Assembly: GCF_022818495.1 (NCBI RefSeq)
Contig: NZ_CP089291.1
Span: 3,179,501-3,243,500, forward strand
Length of the DNA: 64,000 bases
Direction: 5' to 3'
Source: Fodinisporobacter ferrooxydans
Lineage (GTDB): Bacteria > Bacillota > Bacilli > Tumebacillales > MYW30-H2
Shown: in pieces, positions 28,338 through 36,855 of the stretch
Layout: each line of letters opens with the position of its first letter
Position numbering within the stretch: the first letter of the stretch is position 1
The notes under the pieces: generated by a model
Told to the model about the DNA's origin: nothing
The model's input: the letters and a program-made list of their open reading frames with translations, nothing else
The model's database searches: none
Program-made: the position numbers and the translations under genes

Positions 28338-28362
28338 TTATGGTTATGAATTCTCATTGATG
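28317..28362 (+). repeat. 23-bp tandem duplication across a stop codon
   Basis: Two units of 23 bases, 28317-28339 and 28340-28362, both start ATGGTT and contain GAATTCTCATTGAT. They differ at two positions. The first unit carries the stop codon of the preceding small gene. Confidence 0.9.
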
Positions 28363-28411
28363 CAGGTTTTGAAAAGAAACTCAGGATTTTCAGTCCAGAC
28401 ATCCTTGTTAC

Positions 28412-28492
28412 GACAAGATAGCAGGCAGAAGACGGCAAGATGGCAGGCAGATAATGACGATAACAGGCAGATAATGACAAGATGGCAGTAAG
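28412..28492 (+). repeat. degenerate ~20-bp repeats, about four copies
   Basis: Variants of GACAAGATGGCAGGCAGAAT follow each other about four times with small insertions. Nothing else was recognised in the 28338-28622 gap except the hairpin near 28512. Confidence 0.65.
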
Positions 28493-28511
28493 AAATTGAA
28501 CGTGTAAAAAT

Positions 28512-28541
28512 GCCCGTACGTCACATAAGTGATACGGGCTT
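28512..28541. terminator. hairpin between convergent genes
   Basis: GCCCGTA pairs with TACGGGC, with an inner TCAC/GTGA. The T tract is weak on both strands, so its use as a terminator is tentative. Confidence 0.5.
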
Positions 28542-28622
28542 CTATGAGTTACGTACAATCCGGTATAAAGGATAAGGGAAGGATTGTCCTATACTCTCCT
28601 ATCTGTATTCTTCTATATTTGA

Positions 28623-29471
28623 TTACATATAGGAAAGTTGTACTTCCAGCGGCTTCCGGGAACGCAGCAAAGCGATTTCTTCCTTATAATGTCCGCCGGG
28701 AGTTTCGAGAATGAGCGGAATCCCTTGCAGAAGTTCATGATGACAAATGCGATAGATGGCTTCCGTACCGATCGATCCTGCGCCGATATTCTCATGTCGA
28801 TCTTTGTGTGAGTCAAAAGGCGTCTTGGAGTCGTTGATATGAGCGACTTTCAAACGATCCAATCCGATGATGCCATCAAATTGTTTTAAAAATCCGTCAA
28901 AATCATGTACGATGTCATATCCGGCGCTATAGTTATGGCAGGTGTCGATGCAAACTGCCATTTTCTCCTGATGCTTGACAAGAGAAAGAATCTCCGCAAT
29001 TTCTTCCAGGCGAGAACCGACTTTCGAACCATCTCCGGCCATGGTTTCCAAACATACCCAAAGATTTTCCTCACCTGTCAGTATGGAATTCAAACCCTCC
29101 GCAATCCGTTTGATTCCATAAGAAATTCCTTCACCCACATGACTGCCGGGATGCATGACAATATAGCGGAAACCCAAATAGCTGACGCGCGCAATTTCTT
29201 CCCGCAGCACTTCCACGCCATATTCCCATGTATCTTCTTTGGCGCTTGCCAAGTTGACCAAATACGATAAATGAACGACCGGGTCGGAAATCTGATGGGT
29301 TGTTTGCAAATCCAATGCTTCATCCCGGTTGAAGTCTGTAATTGGCCTTGCTTTGCCGCCGCGATTGCTGCGGGTATAGATCATATATGTATCCGCCTCA
29401 TATGCAATGGATTCCTGGACAGCGGCCAGGAGTCCGGTTTTTGCGATTGATACATTTGCACCTATTTTCAT
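28623..29471 (-). CDS. nfo: deoxyribonuclease IV (apurinic endonuclease Nfo)
   Basis: A 282-residue AP endonuclease of the Nfo family, a trinuclear zinc TIM barrel cutting at abasic sites. It starts MKIGANVSIA and shows YIVMHPGSHVG, VCLETMAGDGSKVG, VCIDTCHNYSAGYD, VAHINDSKTPFDSHKDRHENIGAG (in blocks) and a final LILETPGG, which supply the metal ligands. Length is normal. It is single on the minus strand, divergent from cotJ. Confidence 0.93.
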   Translation of the reverse strand: MKIGANVSIAKTGLLAAVQESIAYEADTYMIYTRSNRGGKARPITDFNRDEALDLQTTHQISDPVVHLSYLVNLASAKEDTWEYGVEVLREEIARVSYLGFRYIVMHPGSHVGEGISYGIKRIAEGLNSILTGEENLWVCLETMAGDGSKVGSRLEEIAEILSLVKHQEKMAVCIDTCHNYSAGYDIVHDFDGFLKQFDGIIGLDRLKVAHINDSKTPFDSHKDRHENIGAGSIGTEAIYRICHHELLQGIPLILETPGGHYKEEIALLRSRKPLEVQLSYM

Positions 29472-29667
29472 AGCTCTACCTCTTTCTTTTGCAACTCATG
29501 TCCATTTGGTCAAATTGTGTGAAATGTTTCTGGCATGTTCTCATTGCCTTTTCTGTATTATACACATTTTTCGCCCATTTTACCTTGGGCGTGTAGCCGA
29601 TTTTTCCACTTCGAATACCATAGGTATGAGCGGAATATCAAGGCACATGCCGTAAGGAGGATTTTCT

Positions 29668-29901
29668 ATGCACAAGCAGTTCCAGTTTTATGAACCCTAT
29701 GTCAGCCCATATGACCCTTGTAAACCATCGATGAAAAGCTACGTGGTACCACCCAATCAATATGTGGGATTTCAACCCTATCATTCGCAGCAGTTTGCTC
29801 CGATGGAAGCATTTCGTCATGGAACGTTATGGCCGTTGTTTTTTAGCCCATATGAGGGTGAACCACAAGTAAGGGGAGAACAAGGGGGAAAGCAAGAATG
29901 A
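29668..29901 (+). CDS. cotJA: spore coat associated protein CotJA
   Basis: A 77-residue proline-, tyrosine- and phenylalanine-rich protein, first gene of the cotJ operon. The family core is [18 protein letters not shown] and the typical [15 protein letters not shown]. The ATG follows AAGGAGGAT. It overlaps cotJB by four bases (ATGA). CotJA and CotJC interact in the spore coat of B. subtilis. Confidence 0.9.
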   Translation: MHKQFQFYEPYVSPYDPCKPSMKSYVVPPNQYVGFQPYHSQQFAPMEAFRHGTLWPLFFSPYEGEPQVRGEQGGKQE

Positions 29902-30158
29902 AGTCGATGCCGCAAGAGTATTATCAAAAGCTGGAAGACATTCAGGCGATTGATTTTGTTCTCGTTGAATTGACGTTATACCTTGATACACATCCGGATG
30001 ATACACAAGCGTTGCAGCAATTCAACGCATATGTTCAGCACAGCAAAATGTTGAAGCAGGAGTTTGAATCCCTGTATGGGCCTCTGCAACAGTATGGCAA
30101 CAGCTATACAGGATATCCGTGGAGTTGGAACGAACAACCCTGGCCTTGGGAAGTGTGA
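29898..30158 (+). CDS. cotJB: spore coat protein CotJB
   Basis: An 86-residue CotJB protein with the family block [28 protein letters not shown] and the C-terminal YGPLQ...WPWEV tryptophan-rich tail. It starts inside the end of cotJA. Its stop codon is created at the first unit of an 8-bp tandem repeat that fills the gap to cotJC. Confidence 0.9.
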   Translation: MKSMPQEYYQKLEDIQAIDFVLVELTLYLDTHPDDTQALQQFNAYVQHSKMLKQEFESLYGPLQQYGNSYTGYPWSWNEQPWPWEV

Positions 30159-30201
30159 AAATGTGAAAATGTGAAAATGTGAAAATGTGAAAATGTGAAA
30201 A
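30154..30201 (+). repeat. 8-bp tandem repeat, 6 copies, between cotJB and cotJC
   Basis: Six perfect copies of TGTGAAAA begin within the cotJB stop codon region and end 37 bases before the cotJC start. The array lengthens the cotJB-cotJC gap, where these genes are usually tightly spaced. Confidence 0.95.
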
Positions 30202-30238
30202 ACGATTGACATGAGGATTGCTAAAGGATGTGGGCGTT

Positions 30239-30808
30239 GTGTGGATTTATGAAAAAAAATTGCAATACCCTGTGCGTGTTGGCAAATGTGATGTGAAAAT
30301 GGCCAAATACTTAATCGAGCAATATGGCGGCGCGGATGGGGAATTGGCGGCCGCTCTGCGGTATTTGAATCAGCGGTACACCATTCCGCCAAAAGTTGTC
30401 GGGCTTTTGACGGATATCGGGACGGAAGAATTTGCCCACTTGGAAATGATCGCTACCATGGTTTATAAACTTACGAAAGATGCCACTCCGGAAGAACTGG
30501 AATGTGCCGGACTCGGAAGTCATTTTGTCGATCATGGACGGGCGCTTTACTATCACAATGCAGCGGGAGTACCGTTTACCGCAACATATATCACCGCAAA
30601 AGGTGATCCGATTGCCGACCTGTATGAAGATATTGCGGCAGAAGAGAAAGCACGGGCAACCTATCAGTGGTTGATCAACATAAGTGACGATCCGGATATC
30701 AAAGACAGCTTGAAGTTCTTGCGTGAACGGGAAATTATCCACGCACAGCGCTTCCGGGAAGCGGTTGAGTTGTTAAAGGAACATCAGGAGCAGAAAACCG
30801 TTTATTAA
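30239..30808 (+). CDS. cotJC: spore coat protein CotJC, manganese catalase-like
   Basis: A 189-residue protein of the CotJC / manganese catalase family with a ferritin-like four-helix bundle. Carboxylate and His ligand pairs appear in DIGTEEFAHLEMIATMV and DIAAEEKARATYQWL, plus REREIIHAQRF. The GTG at 30239 gives the usual N terminus WIYEKKLQYPVRV; the upstream in-frame ATG is not conserved. It is the third gene of cotJABC. Confidence 0.9.
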   Translation: MWIYEKKLQYPVRVGKCDVKMAKYLIEQYGGADGELAAALRYLNQRYTIPPKVVGLLTDIGTEEFAHLEMIATMVYKLTKDATPEELECAGLGSHFVDHGRALYYHNAAGVPFTATYITAKGDPIADLYEDIAAEEKARATYQWLINISDDPDIKDSLKFLREREIIHAQRFREAVELLKEHQEQKTVY

Positions 30809-30863
30809 GATTCACGCATAAGAAAGAAGACAAGAACAATTGTTTGAAGGATCGTTTGATCGA

Positions 30864-30904
30864 AAAACTGGTTTCTTATTCGATGGGAAACCAGTTTTTT
30901 ATTT
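30864..30904 (+). terminator. terminator of the cotJ operon
   Basis: AAAACTGGTTTC pairs perfectly with GAAACCAGTTTT, followed by TT and a T/A-rich tail. Confidence 0.9.
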
Positions 30905-31401
30905 TTAAAAGTAGACAGTAAAATTTCGAATGTCAATTACGATATTAATCGTCTGATTCCAATTTATTATAGGCTTACGTTAAGGCGCACTATTAACATC
31001 GAAGACGGGCTGATCACGGGCAGTTTAATCAACAGTGGGCTGCGCTGCTGATCTCATTCCCAAGCAAAATTGTTGCAATATTTGGAAGTTGGGAATTTCA
31101 CCAACTGTGGCATGTGAACTTATCCTGGTTATGGAACGATTTCGAATTTCGATCAAGAAGAAAACGTATTTTGCGTTTGCGCCGTACTTGTTTGCGTCTA
31201 GCGTGATCGTTACCATTTTTGCGATGTTCCACACGTACTCCTATGTTGCGTAAACAATGGATACTTTCTTCTGCTTGGTCCTAACGGATTGTGTGAAACT
31301 TTTGTATTTTGTAGTAGAATCAAATTAAGATGTGAAAATGTTGAAGCGTATTGCCACGAATCAATAATATAATTCAGCGACTAATACGAGGAGTGATTGC
31401 A
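30905..31401. other. AT-rich region without a recognised gene
   Basis: About 500 bases with a visibly lower GC content than the DNA to the left, marking the start of the accessory part of the window. A plus-strand stretch ending at 31253 encodes a hydrophobic peptide (YFAFAPYLFASSVIVTIFAMF) with no ribosome site; it could be the tail of a lost membrane protein. I see no RNA gene. Confidence 0.4.
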
Positions 31402-31590
31402 ATGTCCGTGAGCCGCGAAGAGTTACTTCGAATCGTAGAAATTTTACCAGAAGAGAAATTGCCTAAATTAGCTGAGTTGCTTGGTGTCGTTTACGAAGAG
31501 GACGATGAGGAATTGACTGAGGAAGAATTAAAGGCTTTAGAGTTGGCAGAACGGCAATACGCGGATGGCGAATATCCTATACACTTTTAG
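31402..31590 (+). CDS. probable antitoxin of a RelE/ParE-type pair
   Basis: A 62-residue acidic helical protein (MSVSREELLRIVEILPEEKLPKLAELLG, in blocks, with a run of Glu/Asp in EEDDEELTEEELKALELAE). The ATG at 31402 is preceded by GAGGAGTG. Immediately downstream is the C-terminal half of a RelE/ParE-like toxin, which makes this the likely antitoxin. I do not recognise the exact antitoxin family. Confidence 0.55.
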   Translation: MSVSREELLRIVEILPEEKLPKLAELLGVVYEEDDEELTEEELKALELAERQYADGEYPIHF

Positions 31591-31763
31591 CATTAGGTGA
31601 AAATCTGTATCATTTACCGAATATGAAAAAGTTTAAAGGTTTCACTGACGTTTTCCGATATCGTATGGGTGACTATAGAATCGTATTTCAAATCAAGGAC
31701 AAAGAGTTAGTCGTATTGGTCGTTAAGATTGGTATTTGCGGTAATGTATACAATGATTTGTAA
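31590..31763 (+). pseudogene. RelE/ParE-like toxin, N-terminal part missing
   Basis: The frame reads LGENLYHLPNMKKFKGF then FRYRMGDYRIVFQIKDKELVVLVVKIG (in blocks) and ends NVYNDL. This is the C-terminal half of a RelE/ParE fold (K-F-K-G...Y-R-x-R-x-G-D-Y-R-I-V pattern, then the V-V-x-I-G strand). About 30 N-terminal residues are missing, the frame overlaps the antitoxin end, and no start codon is available, so the toxin is probably dead. The IS element inserted just after its stop codon. Confidence 0.6.
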
Positions 31764-31771
31764 ATAATACA

Positions 31772-33229
31772 CTTGAGTCTTGCATTTTGGGCCGATTAGG
31801 CCGAAAAATGGGCACACGTATAGTGTGTTCGTAAAAACAGCAATTAGGCACTTAGTTTCAATTCGTCTAACACTTCGAAAAGAGGTCGTTGAGCTAGGGC
31901 TTGTTGATAGACGTAGGTAACGATTTGTCCGAAATATTCCTTTCGAATTCGACGTACTACGTCCCCTAACGTCATTGGATCCTGCTCAGTGGACCATTCG
32001 TTTCGTTGTAATTCAAGAAAATTGTAGACCAAGAATTGAATTGCCCAATAACGCTGAATGGCATAAAACGATTGCAATTGATATTGGTCAAAGCCTAGCA
32101 TCTCCTTAAAATATCGATATCCGGTTTCAATATTCCAGCGCACTTGATAATACCGAAGGATGGTTTCGAGATCCAACGTTTGATCTGTGCAAAGGATACA
32201 AAACGGTGTTTTGCTTGAATCGAATTCCTTTTCCCAGGAGAGCAAGACTTTAACATTTTCAACGTCTGCCAGCGGGCCTTCATATTCATATACCCAGTAC
32301 ATGTTCTGATTCCCCACGGTAACAGAGTGGAGATCGGACTGGTGAATATAATTCGTTGCAAATTCAGCAATCTGAATTCGAATGCCCGCAGGGCGGATTT
32401 TGCGATTGGTTTTAACGGCAGCAATAATGTGAAACCCTTTTGCATTACATGCATCTATGATTTTCTTGCTGGTATACCAACTATCCATTAGAACATAAAC
32501 CAACTCATCATCAGATGCTTCATAGCTTTGAATGAGTTCCAGAGCCAAATCATTTTTGCTCTTGAATGGAATTTGGTTGACATTACAGTATCCCTCACGA
32601 AAGTAGGGTCGGAAATCCCATGCGAAGGAATACCCTTCGCTAACAAGATGGGCGGTAACTAAACAATGGGACCACACACCTTTCCCTTCATCATGGGAAA
32701 AATGAAAATCAAGTGCTTCAATATGTTTGGTAGAAACATCTTTTTTACAGCTCGTATCATCGATGATCAAGAATACGATGGATCGGGTATCTCCCTTTTT
32801 AGAATGCTTACGCCTGATCTTTTCCAACAAAAACTGCATACGGCGTTTTTGCATTCGGTTTACACACCAAGGTGAGTGTTTCAAGAATTTCGTCATGCAA
32901 CTGAGATGACGATAGGAATTCGTAGAGCTTCGAATTTGTGTAATGGTTTTACGCCCTTCACACAAAATAATTCCTTGCATGATGTGAAGGAGATGGTTCC
33001 GTTGTGGCGCTGTAAATTGCAATTGCATTGCCAAAATAAACTTGACGATAGCAGAATACAAAGTTACCATGAAAGTGGACATCTCCTCTTTTGGGATTAT
33101 TTGTGTGGTAACTTATAATTTCCGCAAAAGATGACAGGTGTCCTTTATTATTTTTTCAATGCGACAAAGGTTCTAAAGATTTGACAGGCTTCGCCAAATT
33201 TCTACAGCAAAATTTTTGCAAGACTCAAG
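31772..33229 (-). mobile_element. IS4-superfamily insertion sequence with 7-bp target duplication
   Basis: A 1458-bp element bounded by 13-bp perfect inverted repeats CTTGAGTCTTGCA (31772-31784 and the complement at 33217-33229). The direct repeat TAATACA flanks it on both sides (31765-31771 and 33230-33236). It contains one transposase gene. Intact ends and an exact duplication indicate a fairly recent insertion. Confidence 0.9.
31844..33082 (-). CDS. IS4-type DDE transposase
   Basis: A 412-residue transposase. The first catalytic Asp lies in FLIIDDTSCKKD, a second in VYVLMDSWYTS, and the C-terminal IS4 signature Y-x2-R-x3-E-x6-K is visible as YQVRWNIETGYRYFK. It fills most of the IS between 31772 and 33229. 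The frame is uninterrupted, so the enzyme may be active. The exact subgroup is not settled; the 7-bp duplication fits some IS4 subgroups. Confidence 0.9.
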   Translation of the reverse strand: MSTFMVTLYSAIVKFILAMQLQFTAPQRNHLLHIMQGIILCEGRKTITQIRSSTNSYRHLSCMTKFLKHSPWCVNRMQKRRMQFLLEKIRRKHSKKGDTRSIVFLIIDDTSCKKDVSTKHIEALDFHFSHDEGKGVWSHCLVTAHLVSEGYSFAWDFRPYFREGYCNVNQIPFKSKNDLALELIQSYEASDDELVYVLMDSWYTSKKIIDACNAKGFHIIAAVKTNRKIRPAGIRIQIAEFATNYIHQSDLHSVTVGNQNMYWVYEYEGPLADVENVKVLLSWEKEFDSSKTPFCILCTDQTLDLETILRYYQVRWNIETGYRYFKEMLGFDQYQLQSFYAIQRYWAIQFLVYNFLELQRNEWSTEQDPMTLGDVVRRIRKEYFGQIVTYVYQQALAQRPLFEVLDELKLSA

Positions 33230-33392
33230 TAATACAGTAATGAATTCGAACGAGATCGTATGCGTTTGCAGGCGGTCTATTAACTTTGCACAAATTCGAG
33301 AAGGTGATTCTCGTGTGAGACTTGCGGCGAAGTTTGATTTGTCGATGAAAATACTAGGAAAATAAAAATAGAATCACGGTAGATGAATTTTT

Positions 33393-33431
33393 TACACGTC
33401 CTCTTTTCTTACTTGGAACGTGTTTTTTTTT
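33393..33431 (+). terminator. terminator-like hairpin upstream of a small secreted ORF
   Basis: ACACGT and ACGTGT pair with an inner CC/GG, and nine T residues follow. There is no complete gene directly upstream, so it may terminate a transcript interrupted by the IS insertion, or act as a leader attenuator for the following small gene. Confidence 0.5.
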
Positions 33432-33459
33432 GCCTAAAACTTGAGGAGGAATAAAGCCA

Positions 33460-33633
33460 ATGAAGAAAAGAATTTTGATTCCATTTGCCGTTCTGGCGAG
33501 TGTAGTGTTTATTGTACCCGCATTTGCCGCTGAAAACACTGCAATGTTCAAAAGCGGATTCGAATTTCGGACAGAGTTTACAACCAAACATTTTTACACC
33601 TCCGTTTATTACTTATTTTATAACATTTGTTGA
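33460..33633 (+). CDS. short secreted peptide, probably truncated
   Basis: A 57-residue frame with a strong ribosome site (GAGGAGGAATAAAGCC) and a clear signal peptide (MKKRILIPFAVLASVVFIVPAFA, cleavage likely after AFA or AFAA). The remainder (NTAMFKSGFEFRTEF...) is short and has no recognised domain. It stops within the promoter of the next operon. Most likely it is the start of a secreted protein that lost its body, but a genuine small secreted peptide cannot be excluded. Confidence 0.45.
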   Translation: MKKRILIPFAVLASVVFIVPAFAAENTAMFKSGFEFRTEFTTKHFYTSVYYLFYNIC

Positions 33634-33659
33634 CAAAATGTAAGTTTATAATTTATAGT
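33623..33659 (+). promoter_or_regulatory. promoter and candidate operator of the quinone-stress operon
   Basis: TTGACA (33630-33635) and TATAGT (33654-33659) are spaced by 18 bases. The -35 is embedded in an imperfect inverted repeat, ACATTT-N7-AAATGT, within 33623-33641, a plausible site for a MarR-type repressor. Confidence 0.5.
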
Positions 33660-33718
33660 AAACATTGTGATATACACTCACTAAATGAAAGTAAACAGAA
33701 AAAAGGAAGGTGAATATC

Positions 33719-34108
33719 GTGGGTTATGGTTTGTTGGTAATTCGATTAATCGTTGGTTTGTCGTTTGCTGGACATGGCACGCAGAAACTGTTCGGTTGGT
33801 TTGGGGGATATGGTATTAAGGGCACAGGCGGATGGCTAGAGTCCATTGGTATTAAACCTGGTGCCCTGATGGCACTCGTTGCTGGATTGGCTGAGCTCAT
33901 CGGGGGATTACTTTTCGCAGCAGGATTGTGGCTTCCATTGGCAGCGGCGTTGATCGTAATTACTATGTTGGTCGCAATTATAACGGTACATGGGAAGAAT
34001 GGTTATTGGGTTACAATGAACGGTATTGAGTATCCCTTAATTTTAATTGCGGTCGTTATTGGTGTCGCACTCATCGGACCCGGTGCGTACGCAATACACC
34101 TTGCATAA
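33719..34108 (+). CDS. DoxX family membrane protein (first copy)
   Basis: A 129-residue four-helix membrane protein of the DoxX family, with [24 protein letters not shown] near the start and [20 protein letters not shown] in the middle. I choose the GTG at 33719, seven bases after AAGGAAGG; the GTG at 33710 overlaps that site. In Bacillus the DoxX protein MhqP belongs to the MhqR regulon for quinone stress, and the neighbours here agree with such a role. The molecular activity of the family is unclear. Confidence 0.85.
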   Translation: MGYGLLVIRLIVGLSFAGHGTQKLFGWFGGYGIKGTGGWLESIGIKPGALMALVAGLAELIGGLLFAAGLWLPLAAALIVITMLVAIITVHGKNGYWVTMNGIEYPLILIAVVIGVALIGPGAYAIHLA

Positions 34109-34126
34109 GGGGAAGGTTGGTACATT

Positions 34127-34783
34127 ATGAACACATCAATGGTGTATGAACTTCGACGTCCAACAAATATTGAGCCTGGAAAGAAGTATCCTGCATTGTT
34201 TGTTATGCATGGTATCGGGAGTAACGAAAAAAACATGCTTTCGCTCGTTGACGGTTTGGATGAATCTCTCTTCATCTTTAGTATCCGAGGTCATATTTCG
34301 CAGGGACCGGGTTTTGCTTACTTTACGATTCAAGGATACGGCAAACCGCACAGAGAAGTTTTCGATGACGCGATCATTCGGCTGACAGCTTTCATCAACA
34401 ATGCATGTGACAAGTACCCAATCGACTTGAACCGTTTGTATTTGCTTGGTTTTAGCCAAGGGGCGATTCTTGCAATGACACTCGGGTTGACGCTTGGGTA
34501 CCGCATTAAAGGAATCGTTGCTCTTAGCGGATACATTCCAAGCTTTGTGAAGGAAGAATACAACATACAGCCTGTTGAGGAACTATCCGTCTTTATTTCT
34601 CACGGTCAAATGGACCAGGTGTTGCCCTATGAATGGGGTCAAGCAAATGAATCATTCTTTAGCGAATTAGGTGCCAATGTTACATTTCGATCGTATCCGG
34701 AACCGCATACGGTGTCGGAGGAAAATTTGCGTGATTTTCAACAGTGGTTCATTGACGAGTTACAAAAGAATAAGGGGGTGTGA
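34127..34783 (+). CDS. alpha/beta hydrolase, phospholipase/carboxylesterase family
   Basis: A 218-residue alpha/beta hydrolase of the phospholipase/carboxylesterase family, similar in type to MhqD. The oxyanion/N-terminal block is LFVMHGIGSNE, the nucleophile elbow GFSQG appears at about residue 108, and the catalytic Asp and His are expected in FISHGQMDQVLP and EPHTVSEEN. It is cytosolic. It follows the DoxX gene by 18 bases and overlaps the next gene, forming a tight operon. Confidence 0.87.
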   Translation: MNTSMVYELRRPTNIEPGKKYPALFVMHGIGSNEKNMLSLVDGLDESLFIFSIRGHISQGPGFAYFTIQGYGKPHREVFDDAIIRLTAFINNACDKYPIDLNRLYLLGFSQGAILAMTLGLTLGYRIKGIVALSGYIPSFVKEEYNIQPVEELSVFISHGQMDQVLPYEWGQANESFFSELGANVTFRSYPEPHTVSEENLRDFQQWFIDELQKNKGV

Positions 34784-34785
34784 TT

Positions 34786-35571
34786 ATGATTCCAGCACTG
34801 TTCATTGCACACGGAGCCCCGCTTTTAGCGATTGAAGACAATAATTATACGCAGTTCTTAAGTCAATTGGGAGAGAAATTGCCGCGCCCTAGAGCTGTCA
34901 TACTGTTTTCTGCACACTGGGTTGCGGGTAAGCAAAGAGTCAGCGAAGTTAAGGAATACGACACCATTTACGATTTTGGCGGATTTCCAGATGCACTTTA
35001 CCAAATAAAATATCCTGCCAAAGGGAATCACCAAATCGCCCAACAAATTGAGAATTTCTTAACGGAGAATGGCATTCCGTTTGAGGTAGAAACGGAGCGC
35101 GGACTCGATCACGGAGCTTGGGTTGTCTTGCGCTTGCTCTATCCAAATGTGGACATTCCAGTCATCGCGATGTCTGTCAATCCTCGCCTTTCACCGGAGC
35201 AACAGTACAAAATAGGGCAGTCAATGGAGAAAATGCGAGCTGATGATGTCTTGATTATTGCCAGTGGTGGAACTGTTCACAACCTACGCGCTTTAGAGTG
35301 GCAGGAAAAGCAAATCAATGATTGGGCTCTTGAATTTGACCGGTGGTTAGAGATCCACATAAACCAATGGAATTTGGATTCATTGTATCAATACAATGCT
35401 TTGGCGCCTAACGCAAGTCTCGCCGTTCCGCCTTACGGAAATGAGCATTTTATTCCTTTGTTTTATGCAATGGGTGCTGCAGATAATCAGAGAGCGGCAA
35501 AATTGTTGCATCGGAGCTACAGATATGGATCCCTAAGTCACAGTGTATGGCAATTCGGTCAATTCAATTGA
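34786..35571 (+). CDS. LigB-type extradiol ring-cleavage dioxygenase
   Basis: A 261-residue protein of the class III (LigB/DODA, YgiD-like) extradiol dioxygenase family, which opens catecholic rings with Fe(II) or Zn. The metal ligands appear as FIAHGAP, LFSAHW and ERGLDHGAW, and later GGTVHN. The ATG at 34786 follows AAGGGGG by seven bases. In this operon it probably removes catechol or hydroquinone-like compounds. In the Bacillus MhqR regulon the dioxygenases belong to the unrelated glyoxalase-fold family, so this is a functional analogue rather than an orthologue. Confidence 0.85.
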   Translation: MIPALFIAHGAPLLAIEDNNYTQFLSQLGEKLPRPRAVILFSAHWVAGKQRVSEVKEYDTIYDFGGFPDALYQIKYPAKGNHQIAQQIENFLTENGIPFEVETERGLDHGAWVVLRLLYPNVDIPVIAMSVNPRLSPEQQYKIGQSMEKMRADDVLIIASGGTVHNLRALEWQEKQINDWALEFDRWLEIHINQWNLDSLYQYNALAPNASLAVPPYGNEHFIPLFYAMGAADNQRAAKLLHRSYRYGSLSHSVWQFGQFN

Positions 35572-35609
35572 TGGTTTAAAATTTACCTTGATGAAAGGTT
35601 GATGAAAAA

Positions 35610-35999
35610 ATGACAAATATTCGGTATGCACCGTTGGCTCTTCGTTTAATTTTAGGTATTATTTTTATTTCACATGGGTATTCAAAATTAGCAACACCGA
35701 CCGGATTTATTCAGTTTTTTACACATGTGGGTATACCAGTGCCTCATGTTGCTGTTCCAGTCATTGGTTTAATAGAGCTAATTGGCGGGATTTCATTATT
35801 ACTCGGATTTGGAATTCGAATTTTCGCATCACTTCTTGTGATCGAGATGATCGTAGCTATTCTTACTGCAAAAATAAGTATGGGTCTTGTAGGTGGTTAC
35901 GAATTTGAACTTGCTTTAATTGCTGGTTTAATTTCCTTGATTCTAAGCGGTTCGGGCGCAATTTCTATTGTTAATGGAAAAGTTAAGATCGCAGAATAA
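35610..35999 (+). CDS. DoxX family membrane protein (second copy)
   Basis: A 129-residue DoxX membrane protein with LALRLILGIIFISHGYSKLATP near the start and VIGLIELIGGISLLLGFG in the middle. It is clearly diverged from the first DoxX gene 1.9 kb upstream, so the pair is not a recent duplication. The start ATG follows AAAGGTTGATG. It is probably the fourth gene of the operon. Confidence 0.85.
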   Translation: MTNIRYAPLALRLILGIIFISHGYSKLATPTGFIQFFTHVGIPVPHVAVPVIGLIELIGGISLLLGFGIRIFASLLVIEMIVAILTAKISMGLVGGYEFELALIAGLISLILSGSGAISIVNGKVKIAE

Positions 36000-36234
36000 A
36001 CTATCTTACGAAAAAAAGTGATGGACAGAAGCAACTTTCTAAAAGGAACATCTGCGGAATCACGGAACTTTCGAAGATGGAGATTCAAACGCTAGAAGGC
36101 GTTCATCTTAAAGCGATTGAGTTATCTTTTAATGAATGAAATGAATAATAGTTGTAAACAATTGTTATGGTGGTGAAATCATGGGGATTTTAGATAAATT
36201 CTTTGGAAAATCAGCTAATAAGGAGACGATACAA

Positions 36235-36846
36235 ATGTCAAATGTGAAACTTGCGATCATTTACTACAGTTCAACCGGTACAAATTATCAAATGGCACAA
36301 TGGGCTGCAGAAGCGGCAAAAGAAGCAGGTGCGGAAGTGAAAATTTTAAAAGTACAAGAACTTGCTCCAGATGCTGCCATTGATTCCAATCCTGCTTGGA
36401 GAGCCCATGTAGATGCAACAAAAGATGTCCCGGCAGCGACACCTGACGATATTGTCTGGGCAGATGCTGTGATTTTTAGCATGCCTACACGGTTTGGAAA
36501 CCTTCCTTCCCAAATGAAACAGTTTTTAGATACATGCGGTGGAATTTGGTTCCATGGGAAAACGGTCAATAAAGTGGTAAGCGGTATGACAAGTGCACAA
36601 AATCCACATGGTGGTCAGGAGCAAACCATACTTCAACTTTATACAAGTATGTACCATTTCGGGGCTCTTGTTGTAGCACCAGGATACACAGATCAATCTC
36701 TGTTTGCGGCGGGCGGGAACCCATACGGAACAAGTGCAACAGTAGATCAAAATAATAAGTTTGTTGGAGATCCATCAGCTGCAGTGAAGCATCAAGCAAA
36801 ACGTGTGATTCAAGTAGCTGAATGGGTGAAGAAAGGACAACAATAA
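36235..36846 (+). CDS. WrbA-type NAD(P)H:quinone oxidoreductase
   Basis: A 203-residue flavodoxin-like protein of the WrbA family that reduces quinones by two electrons with FMN and NAD(P)H. The FMN-binding loop is YYSSTGTNYQMA, and PTRFGNLPSQMKQFLD and GMTSAQNPHGGQEQT are the other hallmarks. I start at MSNVKLAI (36235), with AAGGAG upstream; a second possible start at 36181 would add MGILDKFFG and also has a GGTGGTG upstream. The 180-base gap before it contains the palindromic TTGTAAACAA at about 36155, which may be an operator. Confidence 0.88.
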   Translation: MSNVKLAIIYYSSTGTNYQMAQWAAEAAKEAGAEVKILKVQELAPDAAIDSNPAWRAHVDATKDVPAATPDDIVWADAVIFSMPTRFGNLPSQMKQFLDTCGGIWFHGKTVNKVVSGMTSAQNPHGGQEQTILQLYTSMYHFGALVVAPGYTDQSLFAAGGNPYGTSATVDQNNKFVGDPSAAVKHQAKRVIQVAEWVKKGQQ

Positions 36847-36855
36847 ATCATCCAA

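Noticed and set aside
36181-36234. N-terminal extension of the WrbA protein (MGILDKFFG...)
   Set aside because: A better-spaced AAGGAG precedes the ATG at 36235, which gives the family length. The upstream start is kept only as an alternative.
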